41,585 nucleotides of DNA, taken from NCBI RefSeq assembly GCF_001613045.1, contig NZ_BDBP01000055.1, positions 1-41,585 of the forward strand, in the 5' to 3' direction. A model generated the notes under the pieces. The model saw only the letters and a list, made by a program, of their open reading frames with translations. It was not told the DNA's origin and ran no database searches. This document shows positions 22,569-31,763 of this stretch, piece after piece (within the stretch, counting starts at the first letter, position 1; every line of letters starts with the position of its first letter). This DNA is from Nocardia lijiangensis NBRC 108240. GTDB lineage: Bacteria > Actinomycetota > Actinomycetes > Mycobacteriales > Mycobacteriaceae. Made by a program: the position numbers and the translations under genes.

Positions 22569-25517
22569 ATGGTGAACTTCGGTAAGGAATTGGTGGGTTC
22601 GGTGCAGCGGTTGATGGCGACCGCGCAGAACGGCCTGGAGGTGATCCGCTTCGGCGGTCTCACCCATGATGTCGAGTCGTCGCCCTTCGAGGTCGTCGAG
22701 CGCCGCAGGATGTACCGCCTGCGGCATTACTTCCCCGACGACCCGACGCCGGGCCGTCCCGTCGCGGTGCTGGTGCCGCCGCTCATGGTCAACGCCGACA
22801 TCTGGGACGTGAACGCCGAGGACGGCGCCGTCGGCATCCTGCATCGCGGCGGAATCGATTGCTGGGTGGTCGATTTCGGTTCTCCGGCCAGCGAGGAGGG
22901 CGGCTGGGAGCGCGACCTCGCCGACCATGTCCTCGCGGTGAGCAGCGCCATCGACACGGTGTGCGAGGCGACCGGCAGCAACGTGCACCTGATGGGCTAC
23001 TCCCAGGGCGGCATGTTCGCCTACCAGACCACCGCCTACCGCTACGGCAAGGGCGTGGAGAGCATCGTGACCTTCGGCAGCCCGGTCGACATCGTCGCGG
23101 GCCTGCCGTTCGGCCTGCCGTACGGACTGGTCTCGGACGTGGCGGACTTCCTGGCCGACCACGTGGTCACCCGGCTGCCCATCACCGACTCGATGGTGCG
23201 GCTCGGCTTCCAGATGCTCGATCCGGTGAAGACCGCGAAGGCCAGGATCGATTTCGTGCGCCAGCTGCACGATCGCGAGGCGTTGCTGCCCAAGGAGCGT
23301 CAGCGCCGCTTCCTGAACAGCGACGGCTGGGTCGGCTACGCCGGGCCCGCGGTCGCCGACCTGCTCAAGCAGTTCGTCGCGCACAATCGGTTGATGCTCG
23401 GCGGCTTCGTGATTCGCGATCAGCCGATCTCGCTGGCGGAGCTGAAGTGCCCGATTCTCGCCTTCGTCGGCGAGGTGGACGACATCGGCCAGCCCGCCGC
23501 GGTGCGCGGCATCGTGCGCGCGGCGCCGAACGCGGAAGTGTTCGAAGCCAGCCTGGTCGCGGGCCACTTCGGCTTGGTGGCGGGCAGCATGGCCACCAAC
23601 CACACCTGGCCGCTGGTGCGGCGGTGGGTGGAGTGGATGACCGGCAACGAGTCGCTGCCCGCGGAGATCTTCCGGATGTCCGAGCACGTTCCTGCCAACC
23701 GGCCGCGCTCGGCGGCCACCCGGGTGGTGCACACCGCGGGGACGCTGGCCGAGGCGGGCGCCGGGATGGGCAAGGCGCTGGAAGGCATCGCCAACAACAC
23801 CGTGCGCGGTTCGATCGAGCTGGCGGGCGAGGCGGCGCGAGCGGTACCGAGGCTGACCCGGCTGGGCCTGATCCAGCCCAACACCCGCATCTCGCTCGGC
23901 AAGCTGCTCGCCGAGCAGGCCAAGCGGGCGCCGCTGCGCGAATGCTTCCTCTTCGAAGATCGCGTGCACACCAACGCCGCGGTGCACGTCCGCATCGACA
24001 ACGTGGTGCGCGGCCTCATCTCGGTCGGCATCCGGCCCGCGACCCGGGTCGGCGTGGTGATGGAGACCCGTCCGAGCGCCCTGGTGACGGTGGCGGCGCT
24101 GTCGCGTCTCGGCGCGGTGGCAGTGCTGCTCGCGCCGGGCAGCGAGCTGGGCAGAGCCATGGAGCTCACCGGCGCCGAGACGGTCATCACGGATCCGGAC
24201 AACCTCCGCATTGCGGCGGCGACCGGCGCCCGGGTGCTGGTGCTCGGCGGCGGCGACGCCCGCGGACTGGACATCCCGGTGAGCGACAACGTGATCGACC
24301 TCGAGCAGATCGATCCCACCCAGGTGCAGGTGCCGTCCTGGTACCGCCCGGACCCGGGCCTGGCGCGGGAACTCGCCTTCGTGCTGGTCACCGGCACCGG
24401 CGATCGGCTGGAGACCAAGTTCATCACCAACCACCGCTGGGCGCTTTCGGCGTTCGGCACCGCGACCACCGCCGATCTGGACCGCAAGGACACGGTGTAC
24501 TGCCTTGCGCCGCTGCACCATTCGTCGGGACTGCTGGTCAGCCTCGGCGGCGCCATCGCGGGCGGCAGCCGCATCGCGCTGGCCAGGTCGATGGACCCGG
24601 CCCAGTTCGCCGAGGAGGTGCACCGCTACGGCGTCACGGTGGTGACCTACACCTGGACGATGCTGCGCGACATCCTCGACGCCGGGGTGTTCCCGGCCGG
24701 GCACCGGCATCCGATCCGGCTGTTCATCGGCTCCGGCATGCCCGCCGGACTGTGGCGGCGCACCCACGAGCAGTTCGAGCCTGCGCGAGTGCTGGAGTTC
24801 TACGCCTCCATCGAGGGCGACGTGGTGCTGGCCAACGTGACCGGAGCGAAGGCGGGCTGCAAGGGCCGCCCGGTGCCCGGCACCGCCAAGGTCGAACTGG
24901 TGGCCTACGACCCGATCGCGAGCCGCATCCTGGTCGACGAATCCGGGTTCGCCCGCCGCTGCGCGGACAACGAGGTCGGACTGCTGATCGGCAGGGCCAC
25001 GGAGGGCGTCGACATCTCAGCGGGCGGCCTGCGCGGCGTGTTCACCGCAGGGGACTCGTGGATGCCGACCGAGAATCTGTTCCGCCGCGACAGCGACGGC
25101 GACTACTGGCTGGTGGACCGCAAGGACACGGTGATCCACACCGCGCGCGGCCCGGTATTCGGTCAGCCGATCGTAGACATGCTCAACGACATCACCGCCG
25201 TCGACATGGAGGTGGCCTACGGCCTGCCGGTCGGCGATCACTGCCTGGCGGTGGCGGCGGTGTCGGTGCGCACAGGCTTCCACCTGGAGCCCAAGGACGT
25301 CACCGAGGCGGTGCGCGCCCTCGATCCCGATCAGCGACCGGATCTGGTGTACGTGGTCGACGAGATCCCGCGCAGTGCCAGCTACCGCCCGTCCACCCGC
25401 GCGGTGCAGGCGGCCGGGCGGCCGGAGGCGGGGCCGCTCACCTGGTGGTACCACCGGGAGACCGAGAACTACGAGGTGCTCACCGAGGCCGAGGCCCGCG
25501 ACCTGCTCGGCGACTGA
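22569..25517 (+). CDS. Fused alpha/beta hydrolase and acyl-CoA-synthetase-like protein
   Basis: A 982-residue two-domain protein, the apparent counterpart of M. tuberculosis Rv1683 (lipase plus acyl-CoA synthetase, linked to triacylglycerol metabolism). The ATG at 22569 follows CAGGAG; a GTG at 22506 would add 21 residues. The N-terminal ~400 residues are a PhaC/PHA-depolymerase-like hydrolase with nucleophile S145 in LMGYSQGGMF, an acid in FVGEVDDIG and His in AGHFGLVAGS. Residues ~440-982 have the AMP-forming ligase fold, but its motifs are degenerate: VTGTGDRLETK replaces the P-loop, DTVIHTARG has His for the A8 Lys, and SASYRPSTR lacks the A10 catalytic Lys. A terminator follows. Confidence 0.88.
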   Translation: MVNFGKELVGSVQRLMATAQNGLEVIRFGGLTHDVESSPFEVVERRRMYRLRHYFPDDPTPGRPVAVLVPPLMVNADIWDVNAEDGAVGILHRGGIDCWVVDFGSPASEEGGWERDLADHVLAVSSAIDTVCEATGSNVHLMGYSQGGMFAYQTTAYRYGKGVESIVTFGSPVDIVAGLPFGLPYGLVSDVADFLADHVVTRLPITDSMVRLGFQMLDPVKTAKARIDFVRQLHDREALLPKERQRRFLNSDGWVGYAGPAVADLLKQFVAHNRLMLGGFVIRDQPISLAELKCPILAFVGEVDDIGQPAAVRGIVRAAPNAEVFEASLVAGHFGLVAGSMATNHTWPLVRRWVEWMTGNESLPAEIFRMSEHVPANRPRSAATRVVHTAGTLAEAGAGMGKALEGIANNTVRGSIELAGEAARAVPRLTRLGLIQPNTRISLGKLLAEQAKRAPLRECFLFEDRVHTNAAVHVRIDNVVRGLISVGIRPATRVGVVMETRPSALVTVAALSRLGAVAVLLAPGSELGRAMELTGAETVITDPDNLRIAAATGARVLVLGGGDARGLDIPVSDNVIDLEQIDPTQVQVPSWYRPDPGLARELAFVLVTGTGDRLETKFITNHRWALSAFGTATTADLDRKDTVYCLAPLHHSSGLLVSLGGAIAGGSRIALARSMDPAQFAEEVHRYGVTVVTYTWTMLRDILDAGVFPAGHRHPIRLFIGSGMPAGLWRRTHEQFEPARVLEFYASIEGDVVLANVTGAKAGCKGRPVPGTAKVELVAYDPIASRILVDESGFARRCADNEVGLLIGRATEGVDISAGGLRGVFTAGDSWMPTENLFRRDSDGDYWLVDRKDTVIHTARGPVFGQPIVDMLNDITAVDMEVAYGLPVGDHCLAVAAVSVRTGFHLEPKDVTEAVRALDPDQRPDLVYVVDEIPRSASYRPSTRAVQAAGRPEAGPLTWWYHRETENYEVLTEAEARDLLGD

Positions 25518-25526
25518 GCCGAAGGC

Positions 25527-25558
25527 CGGCCGCACCGTCGTTCGCCGGTGCGGCCGGA
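25527..25558 (+). terminator. Terminator after the bifunctional lipid gene
   Basis: CCGGCCGCACCG (25527-25538) and CGGTGCGGCCGG (25547-25558) form a perfect 12-bp stem with an 8-base loop, starting 9 bases after the stop. Confidence 0.65.
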
Positions 25559-25684
25559 ACGTGTTGTAGATCCGTCGGATTGGCCCAGGCTCGCGTACCC
25601 GGACAATTCGCGCACGAGCGTCGGCTGGCATAGTTTGTGCGGGGTCCGCCCGCGGCACGTCCGACAACCGTTCAGGGGTATTTG

Positions 25685-26284
25685 GTGAGTCAGAGCCTCA
25701 TCTATCGCAATCGCACCGTGTACGAGCTGCTGATGCGCGGGCTGTACGGCCGCCACTACGCGGCCAGGTACCGTGCGATCGCCGGGCTGGTGCCCGACGG
25801 CGCCGAGGTGGTCGACGTGTGCTGCGGTCCCGCGACGCTCTACACCCGCTACCTGCGCGCCAAGTCGGTCGCCTACACCGGGCTGGACTTGAACGAGAAA
25901 TTCGTCGCTGGCGTCTCGCGTGCGGGCGGCCGCGGACTGGTCTGGAACATGCGCTCCGGCACGGCGCTGCCGGAGGCGGACTACGTGATCATGCAGGCCA
26001 GCCTCTACCACTTCCTGCCCGAGCCCGATCCGGTGCTCGACCGGATGCTCGCGGCGGCGCGCAAGGCGGTCATCGTCGCCGAACCCGTCCGCAACCTCGC
26101 GACCAGCCGCAACCGGGTTCTGGCCACCGTCGGCCGGCGCTTCACCAACGCGGGCGACGGTCGCCAGGCGCATCGCTTCACCGAGGCCACCCTCGACGAA
26201 TTCTTCGGCCGCTACGAGCCGCGCATCGCGCAGCGATCGCTGATCGCAGGCGGCCGCGAGAAACTGTACGTCCTATCCGCCTGA
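25685..26284 (+). CDS. Class I SAM-dependent methyltransferase
   Basis: A 199-residue predicted methyltransferase from a GTG at 25685 (AGGGG upstream). The SAM motif I is EVVDVCCGPATLYTRYL, with motif II-like YTGLDLNEKF and a post-motif ADYVIMQASLYHFLPEP, where the tyrosine-histidine pair may be catalytic. The substrate cannot be read from the sequence. It stands next to genes for sugar-nucleotide amination and lipid-linked glycosyl transfer, so a sugar or lipid acceptor is plausible. It converges on the aminotransferase gene with 56 bases between. Confidence 0.8.
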   Translation: MSQSLIYRNRTVYELLMRGLYGRHYAARYRAIAGLVPDGAEVVDVCCGPATLYTRYLRAKSVAYTGLDLNEKFVAGVSRAGGRGLVWNMRSGTALPEADYVIMQASLYHFLPEPDPVLDRMLAAARKAVIVAEPVRNLATSRNRVLATVGRRFTNAGDGRQAHRFTEATLDEFFGRYEPRIAQRSLIAGGREKLYVLSA

Positions 26285-26340
26285 GCGTCCGCTACCGGCG
26301 GTGACCGCGAGCGACGTCCGGCAGACCTCGCCGCAACGGG

Positions 26341-27480
26341 TCAGACGGTGAAGGCAGTGACCGCCTCGACGACCCTGGCGACTTGCTCGTCGCGCAGGCC
26401 CGGCCAGAGCGGAAGGCGCACAACGGTTCCGGAGAACTCGGCGCTGCGCACGCACGGTCGCGGCGTGCGGCCGAGCTTCAGACCCGCCGGGCTGGAGTCC
26501 AGCGGCACGTAGTGGAACGGCGCCGAGATGCCGAGGCCGCCCAGATGGGCGATCAGGTCGTCGCGGCGCTGCTCGGTGGGCGTGCGCAGGTAGTACAGGT
26601 GCGCGGTGTGCGCACGGTCCTCGGGCACGGTCATGAGCTGCACGTCGTTGCGGGCCGCCCAGTCCGCCAGCCCGGCGGCGTAGGCGTCCCATACCCGGTG
26701 CCTGCCCGCCTGGATCGTGTCGAACTCGTCGAGCTGCGCGTCGAGCACCGCGGCGTTCAGCTCGCTGGGCAGGTAGCTGGAACCGATGTCCTGCCAGGAG
26801 TACTTGTCCACCGCGCCGCGCAGGAAGCGGGCACGGTCGGTGCCCTTCTCCCGGATGATCTCCGCGCGGGCCATCAGGATCTCGTCGGTGAGCAGCAGCG
26901 CGCCGCCTTCACCGCAGTGCACGTTCTTGGTGTCGTGGAAGCTGAGGGTGCCCAGCGTGCCGATGGTGCCGAGCGGCTGCCCGCGCCAGCTGCCACCGAG
27001 CCCGTGCGCGTTGTCCTCTACGACCGCGAAACCGTGCTGGCCGGCCAGCGCGAGCAGCCGATCCATGTCGGCGGCCACGCCGCCGTAGTGGATGACCACC
27101 ACGGCCTTGGTGCGCTCGGTGACCGCGGCGGCCACCGACTCCGGATCCAGGTTGCCCGTCGCCGGGTCGATGTCGGCGAAAACGCAGGTCGCCCCGCGCA
27201 ACGCCATCGAGGTGGCCGTCGAGGTGAAGGCGAAGCTCGGCACGATCACCTCGTCGTCGGGGCCGAGCTCGAGCAGCAGACCGGCCATCTCCAGCGCGGA
27301 GGTGCACGAGGTGGTCAGCAGCGCGTGCGGCGCCCCGGTGATGGCCTTCAGCTTCGCGGTGGCCGACGCGGTGAACTGCCCGTCGCCGTGGCTGTGGTCG
27401 GAGGCCAGCACGGCCTCCAGGTTGGCCAGTTCCCGGCTCGCCCGGAACGGGCGGCTGAAGATGACGCGGTCAGTGCTCAA
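26341..27480 (-). CDS. DegT/DnrJ/EryC1/StrS sugar aminotransferase (WecE-like)
   Basis: A 379-residue PLP aminotransferase acting on nucleotide-linked 4-keto-6-deoxyhexoses. The PLP lysine is K185 in SFHDTKNVHCGEGGAL, which closely resembles the SFHETKN site of WecE/RffA (dTDP-4-amino-4,6-dideoxygalactose transaminase); VVEDNAHGLGG and the N-terminal FSRPF also fit. The TTG start at 27480 overlaps the GT2 gene by 11 bases, so the two are co-translated. Together they suggest amino-deoxy sugar incorporation into an envelope glycan or glycolipid. The nucleotide and exact sugar are inferred only from the family. Confidence 0.88.
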   Translation of the reverse strand: MSTDRVIFSRPFRASRELANLEAVLASDHSHGDGQFTASATAKLKAITGAPHALLTTSCTSALEMAGLLLELGPDDEVIVPSFAFTSTATSMALRGATCVFADIDPATGNLDPESVAAAVTERTKAVVVIHYGGVAADMDRLLALAGQHGFAVVEDNAHGLGGSWRGQPLGTIGTLGTLSFHDTKNVHCGEGGALLLTDEILMARAEIIREKGTDRARFLRGAVDKYSWQDIGSSYLPSELNAAVLDAQLDEFDTIQAGRHRVWDAYAAGLADWAARNDVQLMTVPEDRAHTAHLYYLRTPTEQRRDDLIAHLGGLGISAPFHYVPLDSSPAGLKLGRTPRPCVRSAEFSGTVVRLPLWPGLRDEQVARVVEAVTAFTV

Positions 27481-28555
27481 CCCGGTCGGTCCCCCTGCTC
27501 GAGGTCGTGGTCAATTCCCGCGCCTCCGAGGGGCGCGGCGTCGGTGAGTCGACGGTGAGGTACAGCGGCTTGCCCACCAGGATGTGCAGGGCGACCCCGA
27601 GATATTCGGCGATGAGGCCGAGCGAGAACAGGATCGCTCCGGAACACAGCAGCAGCACCACGATGGTGGAGGCCCAGCCTTCCGGCGCCCAGCCGTCCAT
27701 GGTGAGCGCTTCGTACACGACGACGGCGGCCATCACCACGCCGGCCAGCGCCAGCGTCACACCGAGCATGCTGACCAGGCGCAGGCCGCGGGTCCCGCTG
27801 CACAGCACCATCTTCCAGAACAGCGAGAACAGCCTGCGGTAGTTGTAGCCGGACTCCTCGCGGCCTTCGGCACGCAGCACCACCGGCTCCTGCACCACCG
27901 TGCCGACCACCCAGGTGAGCGCCACGTCGAGGTACACACCGTTGGAGGCGACCTCGGCGAGCTGGCGGCCGATGGCGCCGCGGATCAGCCGGTAGCTCTC
28001 GAACCTGGTCGAGTCGGGGAAGGCGAACAGGGTGGCGAGCACGATCTTGGCGCCGCGCGAGGTGAGGTTGCGCAGGAAGCCGTGCGGGCGGGTGTTGGTC
28101 GGCTTGGAGTAGACCAGGTCCGCGCGGCCGGTGAGCGCCGCGTCGAGGAACGCACCGATGAAACGGGGATCGTGCTGACCGTCCTCGTCCATGGTGACGA
28201 TCCAGTCGCCGCGCGCGGCCGACATCCCGGCGATGGTGGCGGCGTCCTGGCCGAAATTGCGGCTCAGCCAGACGGTGCGCACCTCGGGGTAGGTCTTTTC
28301 CAGTTCCTGCAGGACGACATCCGAGCGATCGGGCCCGTTGTCGTGCACCAGAATGATCTCCTCGACCGCGAACGCGGTGCCGCCGGGCGTCTCGGAGCCC
28401 GCGGTGAGCGCGTGCAGCTCGGCGACCAGCCCGCCGATGGTGTTCTCGCCCCGATACACCGGCACCACAACGGAGATGCCGTGCGGCCGGTCGACGCCGG
28501 GACGTCCGTTCGCGACGACGTCGGAGCGGAGCGGGCGAGCGGAGGGAATCGGCAT
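27470..28555 (-). CDS. GT2 glycosyltransferase, polyprenyl-phosphate type (GtrB/DPM1-like)
   Basis: A 361-residue membrane-bound family 2 glycosyltransferase from the ATG at 28555. The N-terminal catalytic domain has ISVVVPVYRGENTIGGL, the D-x-D-like metal site MDEDGQHDP and the acceptor loop YSKPTNTRP. Two C-terminal hydrophobic segments (about residues 255-280 and 295-320) anchor it. Such enzymes load a sugar onto undecaprenyl or decaprenyl phosphate for export. A GtrA flippase-like protein is encoded 3.4 kb away on the plus strand, and a GT-C-like protein sits between. The weak ribosome site leaves a TTG at 28567 as an alternative start. Confidence 0.88.
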   Translation of the reverse strand: MPIPSARPLRSDVVANGRPGVDRPHGISVVVPVYRGENTIGGLVAELHALTAGSETPGGTAFAVEEIILVHDNGPDRSDVVLQELEKTYPEVRTVWLSRNFGQDAATIAGMSAARGDWIVTMDEDGQHDPRFIGAFLDAALTGRADLVYSKPTNTRPHGFLRNLTSRGAKIVLATLFAFPDSTRFESYRLIRGAIGRQLAEVASNGVYLDVALTWVVGTVVQEPVVLRAEGREESGYNYRRLFSLFWKMVLCSGTRGLRLVSMLGVTLALAGVVMAAVVVYEALTMDGWAPEGWASTIVVLLLCSGAILFSLGLIAEYLGVALHILVGKPLYLTVDSPTPRPSEARELTTTSSRGTDRVEH

Positions 28556-28743
28556 CAGCTGGATCAACTTTCGATGACGGTGCGTGCCGGTACTGCCCGC
28601 TGGACAGCGGAGTCCGAGCCGCCGTGAACTCTAGCACGAGGCGAACGGGCCCTTCCGGCGCAGCTCATCTGACTCATCAGACCATCATCGACACCTCGGC
28701 GGCCGATGCCAACCGCTGCGGTGGGCTGTAGGGTTTGGAACTC

Positions 28744-30996
28744 GTGACCGACAGTGCAGTACTCGACTCGCGGCCGCACACGCGACGGGACGTCTACCGG
28801 TGGGGCGCCATCACCGTGATCGGGGTGATCGCGGGGTACGCGGCGGTGCTGCTTGCCAACGCCCGCCACTACTTCACCGACGACACCGAATCGCAGTACA
28901 CCGCGCTGTGGGTGGGGCTGGGCCGGGCGCTGCGCGACGGCCAGTTCCCGGTGATGGTGCCCGAGCAGTGGATGTCGGGCAACAACACGATGGACGATGC
29001 GGGCCTGTTCAATCCGCCGCAGCTGCTGATCGATCTGATCGCGCCCTCGGTGGACAACGTGGCGCTCTACGCGACCGTCGTCAAACTGATCTTCTCCATC
29101 ATCGCCGCGACCGGCGTCTACCGGATCTGCCTCGTCTACGGCGCACGCCCGGCCTGGTCGGCGGTGGCGGGCGTGGCGTTCCCGCTCACCGGCTTCTTCC
29201 TGTTCTTCGACCAGGCCAGCTGGATGACCGCGCTCACCGGCACCGCCTGGTTGGTGCACGCCTGGGCCTCGTCGGTGCGCTATACCCGTGGTGACAGCGG
29301 GCCGATCCCGGTCTTCGTCTTCCTGTACCTGACGATCTCCACCCAGTACATCTTCCCGGCCGTGGAGGCCGCGCTGATGCTGCTCGCCGTGGCGGTCGGC
29401 GAGCTTGTGTACCAACGCAAGTGGCAGCCCGTCGCGCGGCTGACGGTTGTTTCGCTCTGCGCGGGCCTGGCCGGTCTGCTGACCTTCCTGCCCAGCATGC
29501 TCTCGGCCAAGGTGACCTGGCGCGGCACGGCACAGATCAACAACGATCAGTTCCTGACCGTGCCGTGGTCGGAGTCGCTCAACGCCAGCCTGCCCAGCTC
29601 GCTGCCCGCTTTCACCTCCTGGTGGGGCTACGTGCAGCCGATGCCGCTGACCTACATCGCGTGGTTCCTGATCCCGGCGCTGGCGTTCATCGACTGGCGG
29701 CGGGCGCGCGGGGCGTGGCGCGAGCTCAGCGCCGTCGCGCTGTTCGCCATCACCATGCTGATGTGGACCGCGGGACCGGGCTCGATCGGTCCGCTGCGCT
29801 GGCCGGTGCGGGTGCTGCCGATGCTGGCCATCGGCCTGCTGGTGCTGGTGTGCGTGCTGCTCGGTCGCTTCGGCACGTTCCAGAATTGGAAGAACCGCGG
29901 GATCGCGGCCGGTGTGCTGATCCTGGCGCTGTGGGTGCGGTCCTTCTCCGCCGATCCGCACCACGCGCTCTGGCACGTGGTCTCGGCGCTCGCTATCGCG
30001 GCGCTGGGCGCGGGTGTGGTGTGGCTCGCCCGCAACCGGGGTATCGCCGCTGCGTGCGCGCTGACCATCGTCGCCATGTTCCCGATCGCCTATTTCCAGG
30101 TGAACGCCGCGCAGCCGACGCCGATGCCGTGGAACCTGCCCGCCGACCGCACGGAAGCGATGGCGAAGTTCCCCGACTTCACCGGCACCACCCTTCAGCT
30201 CGGCGAGCGCGGCCTGCTGCAACCCGCCGACCGGGACATCGACGCCGCCTACGGATCGCTGGTCTTCGGCAACTACGCCAGGGCGCTGGAGCTGAAGTAC
30301 GTCAACGGCTACACGCCCACCGGCCACTTCTACTTCGGCGAGCTGCTGTGCATGCGCTGGGACAGCAGCGTCTGCCCAGACGCCTACCGCAGGATGTTCG
30401 CGCCGGAGCAGAGCACGGGACGTCCGCTGGTCGACCTGATGAAGCTCGATCGCGTGGTGTTGCAGCGCGCGCTGTTCCCCGACGCGCGCGACCAGGCCGC
30501 GCCCGAAGGCTGGAAGTGGGTCGACTACCCGGGGCACGAGCGCTACATCGCGGTGCTGGAGCGCGTCGACGGGCCGGTCTCCACGGTGAACGGCCGGGTG
30601 TCGGACGCGAAGAACGCGACGGCCACGTCGATCTCGGAGACCGACACCACCAGCCGCGTGCGAGTGACCTCGGAGCAGGGCGGGCGCGTCGTCTTCGCTC
30701 GCCTCGGCTGGCCCGGGTACCGAGTCACCCTGAACGGTCAGCAGATTCCGATCACCACGGTCGCCAAGTCCTTCGTCGCCGTCGACATCCCGGCGGGCAC
30801 CAAGGACGCCGAGCTGGTGCTGACCTGGCGTCCGCCGGGCTGGAAGATCGGCATCGCGACCACGGTGGCCGGGCTCGCCGGTCTGGGGGTGCTCCAGTGG
30901 ATGTACGTGCGGTCCCGGCGTCGCGACGACGAGGCGGACATCGAGGAACGCCCCGCGGGCGAGCCGGAGCGGGAACTCGCGGACGTGGTCTCGTGA
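28744..30996 (+). CDS. Large GT-C/YfhO-like membrane protein
   Basis: A ~750-residue polytopic membrane protein. The GTG at 28744 is preferred to a TTG at 28735. After one membrane helix there is an acidic loop with YFTDDTESQY, as in GT-C enzymes that use lipid-linked sugars; 10-12 further hydrophobic segments extend to about residue 465. Residues ~470-690 are a soluble, beta-rich extracellular domain, followed by a final membrane helix (~695-715) and an acidic tail. Architecture fits YfhO-like or GT-C glycosyltransferases. With the divergent GT2 gene and the GtrA gene downstream, it is a good candidate for the transferase that uses the lipid-linked sugar outside the membrane. Confidence 0.7.
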   Translation: MTDSAVLDSRPHTRRDVYRWGAITVIGVIAGYAAVLLANARHYFTDDTESQYTALWVGLGRALRDGQFPVMVPEQWMSGNNTMDDAGLFNPPQLLIDLIAPSVDNVALYATVVKLIFSIIAATGVYRICLVYGARPAWSAVAGVAFPLTGFFLFFDQASWMTALTGTAWLVHAWASSVRYTRGDSGPIPVFVFLYLTISTQYIFPAVEAALMLLAVAVGELVYQRKWQPVARLTVVSLCAGLAGLLTFLPSMLSAKVTWRGTAQINNDQFLTVPWSESLNASLPSSLPAFTSWWGYVQPMPLTYIAWFLIPALAFIDWRRARGAWRELSAVALFAITMLMWTAGPGSIGPLRWPVRVLPMLAIGLLVLVCVLLGRFGTFQNWKNRGIAAGVLILALWVRSFSADPHHALWHVVSALAIAALGAGVVWLARNRGIAAACALTIVAMFPIAYFQVNAAQPTPMPWNLPADRTEAMAKFPDFTGTTLQLGERGLLQPADRDIDAAYGSLVFGNYARALELKYVNGYTPTGHFYFGELLCMRWDSSVCPDAYRRMFAPEQSTGRPLVDLMKLDRVVLQRALFPDARDQAAPEGWKWVDYPGHERYIAVLERVDGPVSTVNGRVSDAKNATATSISETDTTSRVRVTSEQGGRVVFARLGWPGYRVTLNGQQIPITTVAKSFVAVDIPAGTKDAELVLTWRPPGWKIGIATTVAGLAGLGVLQWMYVRSRRRDDEADIEERPAGEPERELADVVS

Positions 30997-31018
30997 GCGC
31001 TCGCGGCGAGGTGGGTGC

Positions 31019-31507
31019 GTGAGCACCGAAGAGCGTGCGAACACGGCGACCGAGGTGGCCGACCCACCCGCGTCGGGGCTGCTGTTGCGCCTGGTGCGGC
31101 GGCAGGAGGTCGCCTTCGCCCTGATCGGCGCGTTCAACACGGTCTTCGGCATGGCGCTGACGGTGGCGTGGCTGACCGTGCTGCCCGACGCGGGGTGGGC
31201 GCCGCTCGCCGCGGTGCCGCTGGCCTACGCCCTCGGGATCACCGTCGCCTTCGTGCTGCACCGCACGGTGGTGTTCCGGGTGCGCGGCCACGTGCTACGC
31301 GACTTCGCAGGCTTCGTCGCGGTGAATTCCGGTGGCCTCGCGCTGAACACGGCGCTGCTCTACCTGGCCGTGACGGTGCTGCATCTGCCCGCTCAGCCGT
31401 CCGCGGTGGTCGTGATGGGACTGGTCGCGGTGGCGAGTTTCTTCGGGCACCGGCACATCTCGTTCCGCCGTCGCCCGGCCGTCGAGGCAGACGGCGCGGT
31501 CGGGTAG
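31019..31507 (+). CDS. GtrA-family membrane protein
   Basis: A 162-residue protein with four hydrophobic segments, the GtrA fold associated with flipping or handling of polyprenyl-linked sugars. Marks are EVAFALIGAFNTVFGMA, the second-half ALGITVAFVLHRTVVFR and the closing SFFGHRHISFRRR. The GTG start has GAGGTGG upstream and lies 22 bases after the GT-C gene stop, so both are one transcript. With GT2 (GtrB-like) and GT-C it completes a three-component glycosylation system of the GtrABC type. Confidence 0.9.
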   Translation: MSTEERANTATEVADPPASGLLLRLVRRQEVAFALIGAFNTVFGMALTVAWLTVLPDAGWAPLAAVPLAYALGITVAFVLHRTVVFRVRGHVLRDFAGFVAVNSGGLALNTALLYLAVTVLHLPAQPSAVVVMGLVAVASFFGHRHISFRRRPAVEADGAVG

Positions 31508-31517
31508 GTTTTCGACC

Positions 31518-31736
31518 ATGCCGGAGGAAACCGCGTTGGACGCCACCCTGCTCAGCCTGCTCGCCTGCCCGCAGGACAAGGGCCCGCTGCTGCTGGTCCG
31601 CGATGCCGCGGGCGCCGCGCTGCTCTACAACCCGCGCCTGCGCCGCGCCTACCCGATCGAGAACGGCATCCCCGTGCTGCTGATCGACGAGGCGCGCGAC
31701 GTTACCGACGCCGAGCACGCGGCATTCACCGCCTGA
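31518..31736 (+). CDS. Trm112/UPF0434-like small protein
   Basis: A 72-residue protein with the family pattern LLACPQDKGPLLL ... RRAYPIENGIPVLLIDEARDV. Trm112-like proteins activate methyltransferases in other organisms; the bacterial role is unclear. Only one of the zinc-type cysteines is present (C17). It begins 10 bases after the GtrA stop and appears to match Rv1684 in position and size. It converges on the TetR gene with 27 bases between. Confidence 0.85.
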   Translation: MPEETALDATLLSLLACPQDKGPLLLVRDAAGAALLYNPRLRRAYPIENGIPVLLIDEARDVTDAEHAAFTA

Positions 31737-31763
31737 TCGGACCGTAGGAGTACGCGCGGCAGA

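Noticed and set aside
22859..25633. 924-residue second frame inside the bifunctional lipid gene
   Set aside because: Arg/Gly/Pro-rich low-complexity translation; the other frame has GYSQG and recognisable ligase-fold segments.
28564..31152. 862-residue open frame antisense to the GT-C-like gene
   Set aside because: Rich in Gln, His, Arg and Asp with no hydrophobic pattern; the plus-strand membrane protein is clearly real.
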